Positions 8,787-17,514 of a stretch of 40,164 nucleotides of DNA are shown one piece after another. The position numbers were made by a program, and so were the translations under genes. The notes under the pieces were generated by a model that was given only the letters and a program-made list of their open reading frames with translations, had not been told where the DNA came from and searched no databases. The number at the start of each line of letters is the position of its first letter. The first letter of the stretch is position 1. The stretch covers positions 1 through 40,164 of the forward strand of contig JAAZFJ010000037.1 of NCBI GenBank assembly GCA_012511795.1. The letters are read 5' to 3'. The DNA comes from Syntrophomonadaceae bacterium (GTDB taxonomy: Bacteria; Bacillota; Syntrophomonadia; Syntrophomonadales; Syntrophomonadaceae).

Positions 8787-9877
8787 ATTTTACCGGTCAA
8801 GACCTGTTTAAGCTCTGTGATCAAAGATGTTCGGAAATTTGTCATTGCTTCAAAATCCATATGGGGAATATAGAAGGCTTCCAGCTCATCGTGTAATGCC
8901 TTAGCCTGAGCAAGTAAACCAATGGCTGCATCAAGACCCTTTTTATATCTGACTAATGCATTCTTATAATCATTTTCATAATCAGCAAATACTTCGTTTT
9001 GTACAAATAAATTAAAATCCAGCCTCCGTTTAAATTTGTCAGGCAGCAATGGTGCATAATCAACCACATTGTCGGAAATGTCTACCAGGACAGTTTTGCT
9101 TTCAGGCAGTATGATCAGGTCAATTTCATCCGGGTCAAAAGGATTGTGATAAATTTCTGCATGGATACTGTTGGATTGGATTTGATGCAGCAAATAACGA
9201 AATAAATGTTGTACTCCGCTGCCGGGGCTTCCTGAAACTGCGAAGATTATATAATCACTGTCTATGATACTGTCAATTTTGGTCATTACACCGGCAGGAG
9301 TGATAGCAGCAGCAAATAAATGACGCGCCTTAATAGAATTTGTTTTCCCTGCCGCCATAAAATCATCACTTAAGGCCAGGACATTTTGTGCCACTGAAGG
9401 CCAATGAACTGCTTCACTGATATAAAATTTCATTTCCTCACAGGCGATGCTGGATTCATGCAGGCGCAGGTATGCCAGTTTGAAAATCTTACTGATATGA
9501 TTGGTCAAAGATACTATTTGCCGGCGGTTTTCATTGAGACTCTTCCTGTCCCAGAACTGGCCCAGATTTACAATTTCATCAACTGCACCTGGATATTTGG
9601 GATCAATTATGTGAGGTTTGGTTCCATCCACCAAACAGATTTGATTGTCACCGATTACAATTCCGTCCAGTGAATGAGGGTCAGATGAGCACCAGTGGTA
9701 TTCCAAGTCATATTTGGCAAAATGCTCTCCCACCGCATTCATAAAACTGGACTTTCCTACCCCCGGACCGCCTTTTAAAACGATTTTTCTTTCTACATCG
9801 TCATTGACCATAGTATCGTAAAAGTGATAAAAACCTTTGCAGGTGTTGCCTCCTGAATAAACATGCCTTTTGTTCAC
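8783..9877 (-). CDS. Uncharacterised two-P-loop ATPase
   Basis: This 364-residue soluble protein belongs, by general appearance, to a Firmicutes family of ATP-binding proteins of unknown function with two P-loop NTPase modules. The first Walker A, GGPGVGKS, is at residues 36-43, followed by a Walker-B-like ICLVDGT near 80-86. A second P-loop-like motif, GSPGSGVQ at 216-223, has lost the essential Lys/Ser, so only the first site looks competent. The GTG start at 9877 is supported by AGGAGG at 9885-9890, seven bases away. It stands alone on the minus strand, divergent from recJ and overlapping the third moeA tail to tail by four bases. No function should be assigned; proximity to the moeA cluster hints at, but does not show, a cofactor link. 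Confidence 0.8.
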   Translation of the reverse strand: MNKRHVYSGGNTCKGFYHFYDTMVNDDVERKIVLKGGPGVGKSSFMNAVGEHFAKYDLEYHWCSSDPHSLDGIVIGDNQICLVDGTKPHIIDPKYPGAVDEIVNLGQFWDRKSLNENRRQIVSLTNHISKIFKLAYLRLHESSIACEEMKFYISEAVHWPSVAQNVLALSDDFMAAGKTNSIKARHLFAAAITPAGVMTKIDSIIDSDYIIFAVSGSPGSGVQHLFRYLLHQIQSNSIHAEIYHNPFDPDEIDLIILPESKTVLVDISDNVVDYAPLLPDKFKRRLDFNLFVQNEVFADYENDYKNALVRYKKGLDAAIGLLAQAKALHDELEAFYIPHMDFEAMTNFRTSLITELKQVLTGKI

Positions 9878-9965
9878 TGAAAAACCTCCTTTTTTCTTTT
9901 ATTAGTCTCCCATTATTAATATGTTTTAACAGCAAGAAACTATGAGAATTTATTGCGAATCATTT

Positions 9966-9993
9966 TTGACATGTTATCAAGGCTTTGTATATC
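9966..9993 (+). promoter_or_regulatory. Candidate recJ promoter
   Basis: A perfect TTGACA (9966-9971) is followed after 16 bases by TATATC (9988-9993). An isolated TATAAT at 10044-10049, without a good -35, is an alternative closer to the gene. The gap is otherwise empty, so recJ and the genes behind it need a promoter here. Confidence 0.4.
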
Positions 9994-10110
9994 AGAAATC
10001 CAATACAGGCTTATTTAATACCAACCATATTGCCATGATAGTTTATAATATATGAACAGTTTTAGATATTACTTAATAGATTTGATATTAATTGGTCTGC
10101 AGGAGGAATC

Positions 10111-12936
10111 ATGTTAACTGATAAAAGTTGGAGCTTAAAAAATTATACAGTTGAAGATAGTTTGATATTAAAAAACCAAATGAATATATCTGCCATAACT
10201 GCTGGCTTATTATACCAAAGGGGGATAAAGACCAAAGAAGAAGCAGAGAAGTTTTTATTTGGAACCCTTGATGACATAAAAGGTCCATGGACCTTACGGG
10301 GAATGAAACAAGCAGTCCAGCGGATCGAAAAAGCTGTCCAAAATAAAGAAAAGATAATCATATTCGGAGATTATGATGTAGATGGCGTTTGCAGCATTGT
10401 GATTTTAAAAGAATGTATCGAAATGCTGGGCGGAGTGGCGGATTATTATGTGCCTGACCGTTTTGAGGAAGGTTACGGTCTCAATATGCAGGCTGTTAGT
10501 ATACTGCTTGAACAGCAATATAAACTGCTGATAAGTGTTGATTGTGGCATTGCTTCAGTGGAGGAAGCCCGCTTTGCAGCTGCAGGGGGGATGGATATCA
10601 TTATTACCGATCACCATACACCCGGCGAAATACTTCCTCAGGCAGTGGCGGTGATCAATCCCAAGCTTGACATGGAAGAGGATAATTATCATTTATGCGG
10701 TGCCGGAGTGGCATATAAATTAGCCTTGGCATTGCAGCAGCACATAATGCGTAAGCAGGATCATAGTAAGTGGCTTGATCTGGTAGCACTGGCAACGGTT
10801 GCTGATGTAGTCCCTCTTCTGGGAGATAATCATATTCTGGTTAAATACGGTTTAAAGGTAATGGAAAATACAACACGAACAGGTTTGAAAGCTTTATTAA
10901 AAGAAGTTGAACTGGATAATAGAAGCTTAACATCGTGGCAGATCGGTTTTGTTATCGCCCCTAGGCTGAATGCTGCAGGAAGACTTGACAGTGCACGCCA
11001 AAGCGTTGAATTATTGTGCACCAATAATCATAAAAAGGCTGCTGATATCGCATCGTACATGAACAAACTTAACAATGAGCGCCGCCAAATCGAAGAAACC
11101 ATTTATGAACAGGCTTTAAATAACATATGGGATCTTAATCTGCATGAAAACAATGTGATCGTAGTTGCTGGCGATAACTGGCATCAAGGCGTAATAGGCA
11201 TTGTTGCCTCCAGAATCTGTGAAAAGTTTTATCGCCCGGCCATTGTAATCAGCTGGGATGGAAATACTGGCAAAGGGTCAGGACGCAGTATAAAAGGTTT
11301 TAACCTTTATAATGCTCTAAAAAGCTGTAAAGAACATCTCGAGCAGTTCGGTGGACATCAAATGGCAGCAGGTCTTGCCATTGATCGGCATGAGTTGGAA
11401 CGATTTACGTCTGCCCTGAACCAATACAGCAAGTTTATAGCTGATGGGGATATAATGCACAAAACCATTCAGGCCGATGGCGAAATTCTTTTCGATGATA
11501 TAAACAATGATTTCATTGCAGAATTAAAGTCACTGGAACCTTACGGAGAAGGTAATCCGCAACCTGGTTTCATCCTTAGGAATATAATGATACATTCACT
11601 TTTACCGGTGGGCAGCCAAAAAGAGCATGTAAGATTTGATTTCAGAAGAAATGATTTACAGGGGATCGCCTTTAGGAAAGCAGAATACTTAAATTTTCCT
11701 TATAAAGAATGCTACCATGATTTGATTTGTGAATTGGATGAAAATGAGTTCCGAGGCCAAAAGAAGGTTCAAATCAAAGTGAAAGACATGAAAACCAGCT
11801 TTATCCCCGACAATTTAAAAAAATTTGACGGCCTTGATACTGGATCCTATCAGCAAGTAAAACGTATAATATCAGAAATCACAGCGGACAGGCCAATTTT
11901 GATATTATTTCCAACAGTGCGCTGTTTGGTTAAATATAAGCCAGCCCTTTCGCATTTTATTAGGAGCAATTTCCTATACGATCTCCATGGACTTCAGGAC
12001 CAGACCATAAACTCTGCTGCCGCTGCTGATCTATTAAAAGGCAGAGCAGGAGTGTATTTAATGACAGTTGCTTATTTTGATTCATTTATACATCACACTC
12101 AACTTCCTGATTCGATGCAATATATTTTACCGGTCTGGCCATGGGAAGCCCCGGAAAATCGTAAGAATGGAACTTACATAACGGAGAAGATCTTTTTTAA
12201 TTATAGTAAAGACGATATTTTACAGGCTGTACATAAAGGATGGACCTATGATAAAAATAAAAGAACATTGATTTATAGTAATCGAAAAACTACAGTTGCG
12301 CGACTGACCAAAGAAATACCCGATTTGGTAATGGAAGCAGCCATAGAACAAACAAACAAGCGCCGCTATTATCGTCGTAAATTTGAACGAATGGGGGCTG
12401 GCGTTTTTTTAACAGATGGCAATTACAGTTTCGGCTTGCCATTTAATAATATTGACGAAATCTTCATGGCTGATTGCCCTTTTAGCATATGGGAAACAGT
12501 ATTTTTAGCTGATCAGTTGACGGCGGGTAGTAAATTGGAAATTAGAATACCGGTAAGCCGTGAGCAATTTGAACAAAATTCATCATTTCTAAATAAAAGA
12601 TACCCTGATGAACCTGAAGTTATAAAGGTCATAGATTATTTTAAGCATCTTTCAAGCAAAACCCTAACGGGGGATGCTGATAGCATATTACAGATGATCA
12701 ATGAATGGCAGGGGAGAAGTATGTCTAAATTGGAACTGTTCTCGATCATGCAGATACTCATTGACCTTAACTTGTGTCAAATACGTAAAAAAGGTAATAT
12801 GATGGAAATAATGAATTATGCTAAAGAAAGTCCGGCAATAAATTTGTTCGAATCTCTCGCCTTCCGGGAAGGGGTTGCAGAAAAAGAGGCCTGGTCCGAT
12901 TTGACCAGGAGTCTTAATTATAATACAAACTGGTGA
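10111..12936 (+). CDS. recJ: Single-stranded-DNA-specific 5'-3' exonuclease RecJ
   Basis: A 941-residue DHH/DHHA1 nuclease acting in recombinational and mismatch repair. The metal-binding motifs are clear: FGDYDVDGVCSI near residues 87-98, DCGIAS, DHHTPGE near 168, and GRLDSA in the following conserved block. The DHHA1 domain shows GVIGIVASR and GKGSGRSI, with the conserved GGHQMAAG afterwards. An OB-fold region follows, and about 370 further residues (about 570-941) correspond to the C-terminal extension known from Firmicutes RecJ, making it longer than the 786-residue B. subtilis protein. ATG 10111 follows GCAGGAGGAATC. The rel gene begins within a few bases of the stop, so the two are probably translationally coupled. 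The apt gene that often sits between them in Firmicutes is missing. Confidence 0.95.
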   Translation: MLTDKSWSLKNYTVEDSLILKNQMNISAITAGLLYQRGIKTKEEAEKFLFGTLDDIKGPWTLRGMKQAVQRIEKAVQNKEKIIIFGDYDVDGVCSIVILKECIEMLGGVADYYVPDRFEEGYGLNMQAVSILLEQQYKLLISVDCGIASVEEARFAAAGGMDIIITDHHTPGEILPQAVAVINPKLDMEEDNYHLCGAGVAYKLALALQQHIMRKQDHSKWLDLVALATVADVVPLLGDNHILVKYGLKVMENTTRTGLKALLKEVELDNRSLTSWQIGFVIAPRLNAAGRLDSARQSVELLCTNNHKKAADIASYMNKLNNERRQIEETIYEQALNNIWDLNLHENNVIVVAGDNWHQGVIGIVASRICEKFYRPAIVISWDGNTGKGSGRSIKGFNLYNALKSCKEHLEQFGGHQMAAGLAIDRHELERFTSALNQYSKFIADGDIMHKTIQADGEILFDDINNDFIAELKSLEPYGEGNPQPGFILRNIMIHSLLPVGSQKEHVRFDFRRNDLQGIAFRKAEYLNFPYKECYHDLICELDENEFRGQKKVQIKVKDMKTSFIPDNLKKFDGLDTGSYQQVKRIISEITADRPILILFPTVRCLVKYKPALSHFIRSNFLYDLHGLQDQTINSAAAADLLKGRAGVYLMTVAYFDSFIHHTQLPDSMQYILPVWPWEAPENRKNGTYITEKIFFNYSKDDILQAVHKGWTYDKNKRTLIYSNRKTTVARLTKEIPDLVMEAAIEQTNKRRYYRRKFERMGAGVFLTDGNYSFGLPFNNIDEIFMADCPFSIWETVFLADQLTAGSKLEIRIPVSREQFEQNSSFLNKRYPDEPEVIKVIDYFKHLSSKTLTGDADSILQMINEWQGRSMSKLELFSIMQILIDLNLCQIRKKGNMMEIMNYAKESPAINLFESLAFREGVAEKEAWSDLTRSLNYNTNW

Positions 12937-12942
12937 TTGATT

Positions 12943-15120
12943 ATGGATCTTAATACTGTAATAGGAAAAATAAAAGAATACGATCCTCATGCTGATATTG
13001 CACTGATCGAAAAAGCATTTAATTATGCCCAGTTAGCACATGAAGGGCAAAAGAGGATATCGGGAGAGGCGTATATAACTCACCCGATGGAAGTAGCTGC
13101 CATACTGACAGAGATTGAAATGGATACAGCATCGATATGTGCCGCTTTACTCCATGATGTTATAGAAGATACCGTCCTTACCTATGAAGAGATCCTCGAA
13201 GAATTCGGTGAAGAAATTGCTTTGCTGGTAGATGGAGTAACGAAACTGAGCCGTATCGAGTTTAAATCAAAGCAGGATGCCCAGGCAGAAAATTTACGGC
13301 GGATGTTTATCGCCATGGCCAAAGATATCCGGGTGATTTTGATCAAATTAGCAGATCGCCTGCATAATATGCGTACCTTAAACTACCAGCCTGAGCCCAA
13401 GCAAAAAGAAATCGCCCAGGAGACTATGGAAATATTTGCCCCGATGGCACATAGGCTGGGAATTTTTAAATTTAAATGGGAACTGGAAGATCTGGCTTTC
13501 TTTTACTTGGATCCGGATATGTATTATGAGATCGCTAAAAGACTTAAACAAAAGCGAAAAGAAAGAGAAGATTATGTCAATGACCTGATAGCACAAATCC
13601 GCAATGGTATCGAGCAGATAGGTATTGAGGCTGATATAAAGGGACGTCCCAAAAACATCTACAGTATCTATAAAAAAATGATCAAACAAATGAAAGATGT
13701 TGATGAGATATATGATAAAATTGCCATTCGGGTCATTGTTAATGATGTGCATGAATGCTATGGTGTATTAGGCATTATTCATACCATGTGGAAACCCTTG
13801 CCGGGCAGATTCAAAGATTATATCGCAACGCCCAAACCTAATATGTACCAATCTCTTCATACAACATTTATCGGCCGAGGAGGAGAACCTTTTGAAGTAC
13901 AGATTCGCACCTGGGAGATGCACCAAACTGCAGAATCAGGTATAGCTGCCCATTGGCGCTACAAAGAGGAAGCCAGCCCCAAAGATAAAAAGTATGATCA
14001 GAAGCTGGCCTGGCTTAGGCATATCCTGGAGTGGCAGCAGGATATAAAAGATACTGATGAATTTATGGAATCCCTTAAAATCGACTTATTTGATGACACG
14101 GTTTTTGTATTCACTCCCAAAGGTGCAGTTATAGAGCTGCCCAAAGGAGCATGTCCGGTGGATTTTGCCTATCGGGTGCATACTGAAGTAGGGCACCGAT
14201 GTACAGGCGCAAAAGTCAATGGAAGAATTGTACCCCTGGATTTTGCATTGAACAATGGAGACATTGTTGAAATTATTACCTCTAAAAACTCACTGGGACC
14301 GTCACGGGACTGGCTGAACTTTGTCAAGACTTCTTCTGCTAAAAGCAGAATCCGTCAGTGGTTTAACCGTGGCAAACGTGCGGATAATATCATTAAAGGG
14401 CATGATATTTTAGAAAAGGAACTGAAGAAAAAACACTTAACCCCCAAGGAACTCCTAAAGAGTGATAAACTTGTGGAAGTAGCCCGGCGGTTGGGATATA
14501 ACTCTGCAGATGATCTTTTTGCGGCTTTGGGAGATGGAGCTATTACACCACAGCAGGTCATTTCAAGGCAAAAGGAAATATACTTTCAGGATGCCAATGT
14601 GGAAGATATACTAAATGTTCCAGCAGCTCCCAAGAGTATTTTGCAGCGGGAAGAAACAACAGCAGTCCGGATCAGAGGTGTGGATGATGTAGCAATCAAG
14701 CTAAGTCGCTGCTGTAATCCTTTGCCGGGAGATAAGGTTTTGGGATATATAACCAGAGGGCGAGGAGTTTCTGTCCATCGTACAGATTGCCCCAATATGC
14801 AAAACTATCTGAAACATGAAAAAGATAGAATTTTGGATGTTGAATGGGCAGATGACCGGGGAATTTACTTATTGGACCTGGAAGTAAAAGCATTTGACCG
14901 GCCCCGGTTAACATCGGAAGTAATGAACGTCATCGCTGATACGCGTATACAGATAAATTCAGTCTATTCACGGGTGACTAAAAATAATTTTGCCCTGATG
15001 AATCTGAAACTGGAGATCAAAGACATCAGTCAGGTGCAGGCAGTTATTCAGCGCATTCAACAAGTGAAAGATGTATTGGAAGTACGCAGAGTGCTTCCAG
15101 GTGAAGACAGAGGTGAATGA
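12943..15120 (+). CDS. relA: Bifunctional (p)ppGpp synthetase/hydrolase Rel
   Basis: This 725-residue stringent-response enzyme makes and degrades (p)ppGpp. The N-terminal HD hydrolase domain is intact (HPMEVAAIL and ALLHDVIEDT, residues about 45-72). In the synthetase domain, GRFKDYIA carries the RxKD signature of bifunctional Rel/SpoT enzymes rather than the ExDD of monofunctional RelA, and YQSLHTT follows. TGS (about 395-455) and C-terminal ACT (about 650-720) regulatory domains are present. I prefer ATG 12943 to the TTG at 12937 that directly follows the recJ stop. The ribosome binding site is weak (GGTGAT), consistent with coupling to recJ. Its 3' end overlaps the region where dtd starts. 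Confidence 0.95.
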   Translation: MDLNTVIGKIKEYDPHADIALIEKAFNYAQLAHEGQKRISGEAYITHPMEVAAILTEIEMDTASICAALLHDVIEDTVLTYEEILEEFGEEIALLVDGVTKLSRIEFKSKQDAQAENLRRMFIAMAKDIRVILIKLADRLHNMRTLNYQPEPKQKEIAQETMEIFAPMAHRLGIFKFKWELEDLAFFYLDPDMYYEIAKRLKQKRKEREDYVNDLIAQIRNGIEQIGIEADIKGRPKNIYSIYKKMIKQMKDVDEIYDKIAIRVIVNDVHECYGVLGIIHTMWKPLPGRFKDYIATPKPNMYQSLHTTFIGRGGEPFEVQIRTWEMHQTAESGIAAHWRYKEEASPKDKKYDQKLAWLRHILEWQQDIKDTDEFMESLKIDLFDDTVFVFTPKGAVIELPKGACPVDFAYRVHTEVGHRCTGAKVNGRIVPLDFALNNGDIVEIITSKNSLGPSRDWLNFVKTSSAKSRIRQWFNRGKRADNIIKGHDILEKELKKKHLTPKELLKSDKLVEVARRLGYNSADDLFAALGDGAITPQQVISRQKEIYFQDANVEDILNVPAAPKSILQREETTAVRIRGVDDVAIKLSRCCNPLPGDKVLGYITRGRGVSVHRTDCPNMQNYLKHEKDRILDVEWADDRGIYLLDLEVKAFDRPRLTSEVMNVIADTRIQINSVYSRVTKNNFALMNLKLEIKDISQVQAVIQRIQQVKDVLEVRRVLPGEDRGE

Positions 15121-15122
15121 TT

Positions 15123-15572
15123 TTGCGTGCTGTTGTACAAAGAACCCTTTACAGCAGTGTAACCATTGATGATGTAGTAACCGCGGAGATAGGCCGGGGA
15201 TTAACTGTTCTGCTGGGAATAAAAAAGGGCGACGAAAAAAAAGATGCTGGCTATTTAATGGATAAAATTATAAACTTAAGAATATTTGCAGATGAGGCAG
15301 GTAAAATGAACCGCTCCCTCTTGGATGTGAATGGAGAAGTTTTATTGGTTAGCCAGTTTACCCTTTATGGGGATGTAAAACACGGCAGGAGGCCTGGCTT
15401 TTCTGATGCAGAGATTCCTGAGGCAGCAGAACCCCTTTTCCAGTATTGTGCAGAAATAATCAGAAACTGTGGTCTGAATGTAGCTACTGGAGTATTTGGA
15501 GCTGATATGAAAATAACCATAGAAAATGATGGGCCATGTACAATTTTAATAGATAGTGAAAAGCTTTTTTAA
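15123..15572 (+). CDS. dtd: D-aminoacyl-tRNA deacylase
   Basis: A 149-residue editing enzyme that hydrolyses D-amino acids (and Gly mischarged on tRNA-Ala) from tRNAs. The two family motifs are clear: SQFTLYGDVKHGRRPGF in the middle, and GVFGADMKITIENDGPCT at the C-terminus with the Gly-cisPro element (GP). I place the start at TTG 15123, giving the family-typical N-terminus MRAVVQR. GAGGTGA (15110-15116) is six bases upstream of this TTG but directly abuts the ATG at 15117, which would add MI. The first codons follow the rel stop immediately. Gene order rel-dtd is conserved in Firmicutes. Confidence 0.93.
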   Translation: MRAVVQRTLYSSVTIDDVVTAEIGRGLTVLLGIKKGDEKKDAGYLMDKIINLRIFADEAGKMNRSLLDVNGEVLLVSQFTLYGDVKHGRRPGFSDAEIPEAAEPLFQYCAEIIRNCGLNVATGVFGADMKITIENDGPCTILIDSEKLF

Positions 15573-15586
15573 AGGAGGTTAATTAC

Positions 15587-16207
15587 ATGATTCTTAAAGG
15601 AATGGAAATCAGCAGCATGGGGGTTAACTGTTATATCGTAGGCTGTGAAGAAACCCGTGAAGTTGCTGTTATTGACCCGGGCGGCAGTCCTAAAAGTGTT
15701 TTAAAAATGCTGGAACAGGATCAACTAAAAGCAGTGTATATTATCAACACCCATGGTCATATAGATCATATAGGGGGCAACCGCGGTGTCAAAGAAGGTA
15801 CTGGAGCCAAGATCCTTATTCATAAGGATGATGCAAAAATGCTCACCAATGCGGGTTCCAATTTCTCTTTTCTAATGGGAGCCAAAGTAACCAGCCCGCC
15901 GGCAGATCAGTTTATCAATGATGGGGATATTATTAAAATCGGTAATACAGTTGAGCTGGAAGTGATTCATACCCCCGGACACAGCCCTGGAGGTATTTGT
16001 TTGAAGACCGGCAATATTATTTTTGTCGGGGATACTCTTTTCCAGGGTTCAATCGGCAGAACTGATTTCCCGGGTGGTTCTTATCAGCAGCTTATCAACA
16101 ATATTAAAAATAAACTGCTTTGTTACGAAGATGATGTGGTTGCTTATCCAGGACACGGGCCGGCGACTACCATCGGATTTGAAAGAGCAAATAATCCTTT
16201 TTTATAA
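15587..16207 (+). CDS. MBL-fold metallo-hydrolase (glyoxalase II-like)
   Basis: A 206-residue metallo-beta-lactamase-fold hydrolase with the complete two-metal site: THGHIDHIGG (HxHxDH) near residues 55-64, HTPGHSPGG near 128, GDTLFQGSIGRTD with its bridging Asp near 148, and PGHGPATT near 190. It resembles the YcbL/hydroxyacylglutathione-hydrolase-like family, whose substrate is unclear. It starts at ATG 15587 behind AAAGGAGG, 14 bases after dtd, so it shares the recJ-rel-dtd operon. It is the last gene before the T-box leader, and no terminator is visible between its stop and that leader's promoter. Confidence 0.9.
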   Translation: MILKGMEISSMGVNCYIVGCEETREVAVIDPGGSPKSVLKMLEQDQLKAVYIINTHGHIDHIGGNRGVKEGTGAKILIHKDDAKMLTNAGSNFSFLMGAKVTSPPADQFINDGDIIKIGNTVELEVIHTPGHSPGGICLKTGNIIFVGDTLFQGSIGRTDFPGGSYQQLINNIKNKLLCYEDDVVAYPGHGPATTIGFERANNPFL

Positions 16208-16212
16208 AAAGC

Positions 16213-16240
16213 TTGCATTCTGTTTTTTTCGTGATAAAAT
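16213..16240 (+). promoter_or_regulatory. Promoter of the Phe T-box leader
   Basis: An extended -10 element, TGATAAAAT (16232-16240), is preceded at 16 bases by a weak -35, TTGCAT (16213-16218). Transcription would start near 16247, just before the first T-box stem I bases at about 16262. Confidence 0.5.
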
Positions 16241-16499
16241 AATTAAACATTAATATTCAAATGCGATGAAGAAGTAAAGTAAATTTGTGGAATTATACAG
16301 AGAATAGATGTCATCGGCTGTAAGCATCTAGATAAGGAAGCAAATTGAAGTTCACTTCGGAGTACCTGGCTGAAACATATGCAAGTAGGCCAAGGCGGAA
16401 GCTTCTACCGTTAAAAGGAAGGGGATATCGGATTATTTTCCTGTATCTTTAAGCAAGCGGGTCTTATGACAAAATGGGTGGTACCGCGGGTAGTATATA

Positions 16500-16530
16500 C
16501 TTCTCGTCCCAATGGGATGAGAAGTTTTTT
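16500..16530 (+). terminator. T-box terminator 1
   Basis: An 11-bp stem, CTTCTCGTCCC / GGGATGAGAAG (16500-16510 with 16514-16524, one G-T pair), has a 3-base loop and is followed by six T's. The CGTCCC side overlaps the sequence that would form the antiterminator with the first T-box. Confidence 0.9.
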
Positions 16531-16607
16531 GTTTAAAGAGGAGTTTTCCTGTATCTTTAATGAGTCGGGCTTTTGCCAACCAGGGTGGTATCGCGGGATG
16601 TTTTGAA

Positions 16608-16646
16608 CCTCTCGTCCCTATAAGGGACGGGAGGTTTTTGTTTTTT
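16608..16646 (+). terminator. T-box terminator 2
   Basis: An 11-bp stem, CCTCTCGTCCC / GGGACGGGAGG (16608-16618 with 16624-16634), has a 5-base loop followed by TTTTTGTTTTTT. It is homologous to terminator 1 and lies 29 bases before the aroF start. Confidence 0.9.
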
Positions 16647-16674
16647 GCATCATAAATAGAAGGAGGAGGAAAAA

Positions 16675-17514
16675 ATGAATAGTTTGGCTGAGAAAATAAA
16701 TAAAATGCTGGTAGCAAAAGACAGTCAGGATAGTTTAACCCAGGTAAATGTTAAAGGTTGTGTCATTGGCGGAGAGCAAATTGTTGTTATAGCCGGGCCT
16801 TGTGCTATTGAAAGTGAGGATTGGCTGAAAGAGACAGCTTTTAAGGTAAGAGGAGCAGGAGCAGCCATGTTAAGAGGCGGAGCTTTCAAACCTCGAACTT
16901 CTCCTTACAGTTTCCAGGGACTTGGGGAAGAAGGCTTGATAACTCTGGCCAAAATAGGCGAAGCTATGAATATGCCGGTTATTACAGAGGTAATGGATAG
17001 TGAAGACATACCTGTTGTCAGTGAGTATTCTGATATCCTGCAGGTGGGCGCCCGTAATATGCATAACTTCTCTCTTTTAAAGAAACTGGGGCAGATCGAT
17101 AAACCAGTTTTGCTGAAAAGGGGCATGGCAGCAACTGTTGAGGAATGGTTGTTAGCTGCCGAATATATATTAGCCGGCGGTAACAACCAGGTAGTATTAT
17201 GTGAAAGAGGAACACGCAGTGCTGAAAAGTGGACGCGCAATACCCTTGACTTGTCGGCAGCAGCTTTAGCAAAAGAGCTTACTCATCTACCGGTAATCGT
17301 TGATCCAAGTCATGGTACAGGAGTAAGAAGCCTGGTTGCACCCATGGCTAAAGCGGCAATTGCCGCAGGTGCAGACGGATTGATTGTAGAAGTACACCCC
17401 CATCCGGAAAGGGCTTTATCAGATGGAGAACAATCATTGACTCCTCGTCAGTTCAGTATTTTGATGAGAGAAATAGAACCCATTGGCAAAGTGATGGGAA
17501 GGAGGGTCAGATAA
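16675..17514 (+). CDS. aroF: 3-deoxy-7-phosphoheptulonate (DAHP) synthase, short type I-beta
   Basis: This 279-residue enzyme condenses phosphoenolpyruvate and erythrose-4-phosphate, the entry step of aromatic amino acid synthesis. Motifs are AGPCAIES near residue 40, [16 protein letters not shown] near 65, [17 protein letters not shown] and DPSHGTG. Type I-beta enzymes of about 338 residues carry an N-terminal ferredoxin-like regulatory domain. Here only about 35 residues precede the barrel, so feedback inhibition through that domain is not expected and control probably rests on the Phe T-box upstream. ATG 16675 follows AAGGAGGAGG. The stop overlaps the pheA start by one base. Confidence 0.95.
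   Translation: MNSLAEKINKMLVAKDSQDSLTQVNVKGCVIGGEQIVVIAGPCAIESEDWLKETAFKVRGAGAAMLRGGAFKPRTSPYSFQGLGEEGLITLAKIGEAMNMPVITEVMDSEDIPVVSEYSDILQVGARNMHNFSLLKKLGQIDKPVLLKRGMAATVEEWLLAAEYILAGGNNQVVLCERGTRSAEKWTRNTLDLSAAALAKELTHLPVIVDPSHGTGVRSLVAPMAKAAIAAGADGLIVEVHPHPERALSDGEQSLTPRQFSILMREIEPIGKVMGRRVR

Larger units (their letters stand above)
16247..16646 (+). promoter_or_regulatory. Phenylalanine T-box leader with duplicated antiterminator/terminator unit
   Basis: Stem I begins near 16262 (GCGATGAAGAAG) and returns through GAAG-UUC-ACUUCGG. Aligned with the glyQ pattern GAA-specifier-ACUUCG, the specifier is UUC (16351-16353), a Phe codon. Stem II (about 16367-16391) and stem III with an F-box CCGUUA (16408-16413) follow. 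The first T-box, GGGTGGTACCGCGGG, is at 16476-16490 with UGGU to pair with the ACCA end of tRNA-Phe. A second T-box, GGGTGGTATCGCGGG, is at 16583-16597. Each is followed by its own terminator. A 17-base exact repeat (16436-16452 and 16544-16560) shows the downstream half was duplicated without stem I. It should permit aroF-pheA transcription when uncharged tRNA-Phe accumulates. Confidence 0.92.

Noticed and set aside
16360-16368. UAC (Tyr) in GGAGUACC as T-box specifier
   Set aside because: The specifier-loop pattern places the codon immediately before ACUUCGG, giving UUC. The UAC lies after the specifier stem, and the downstream genes make phenylalanine.
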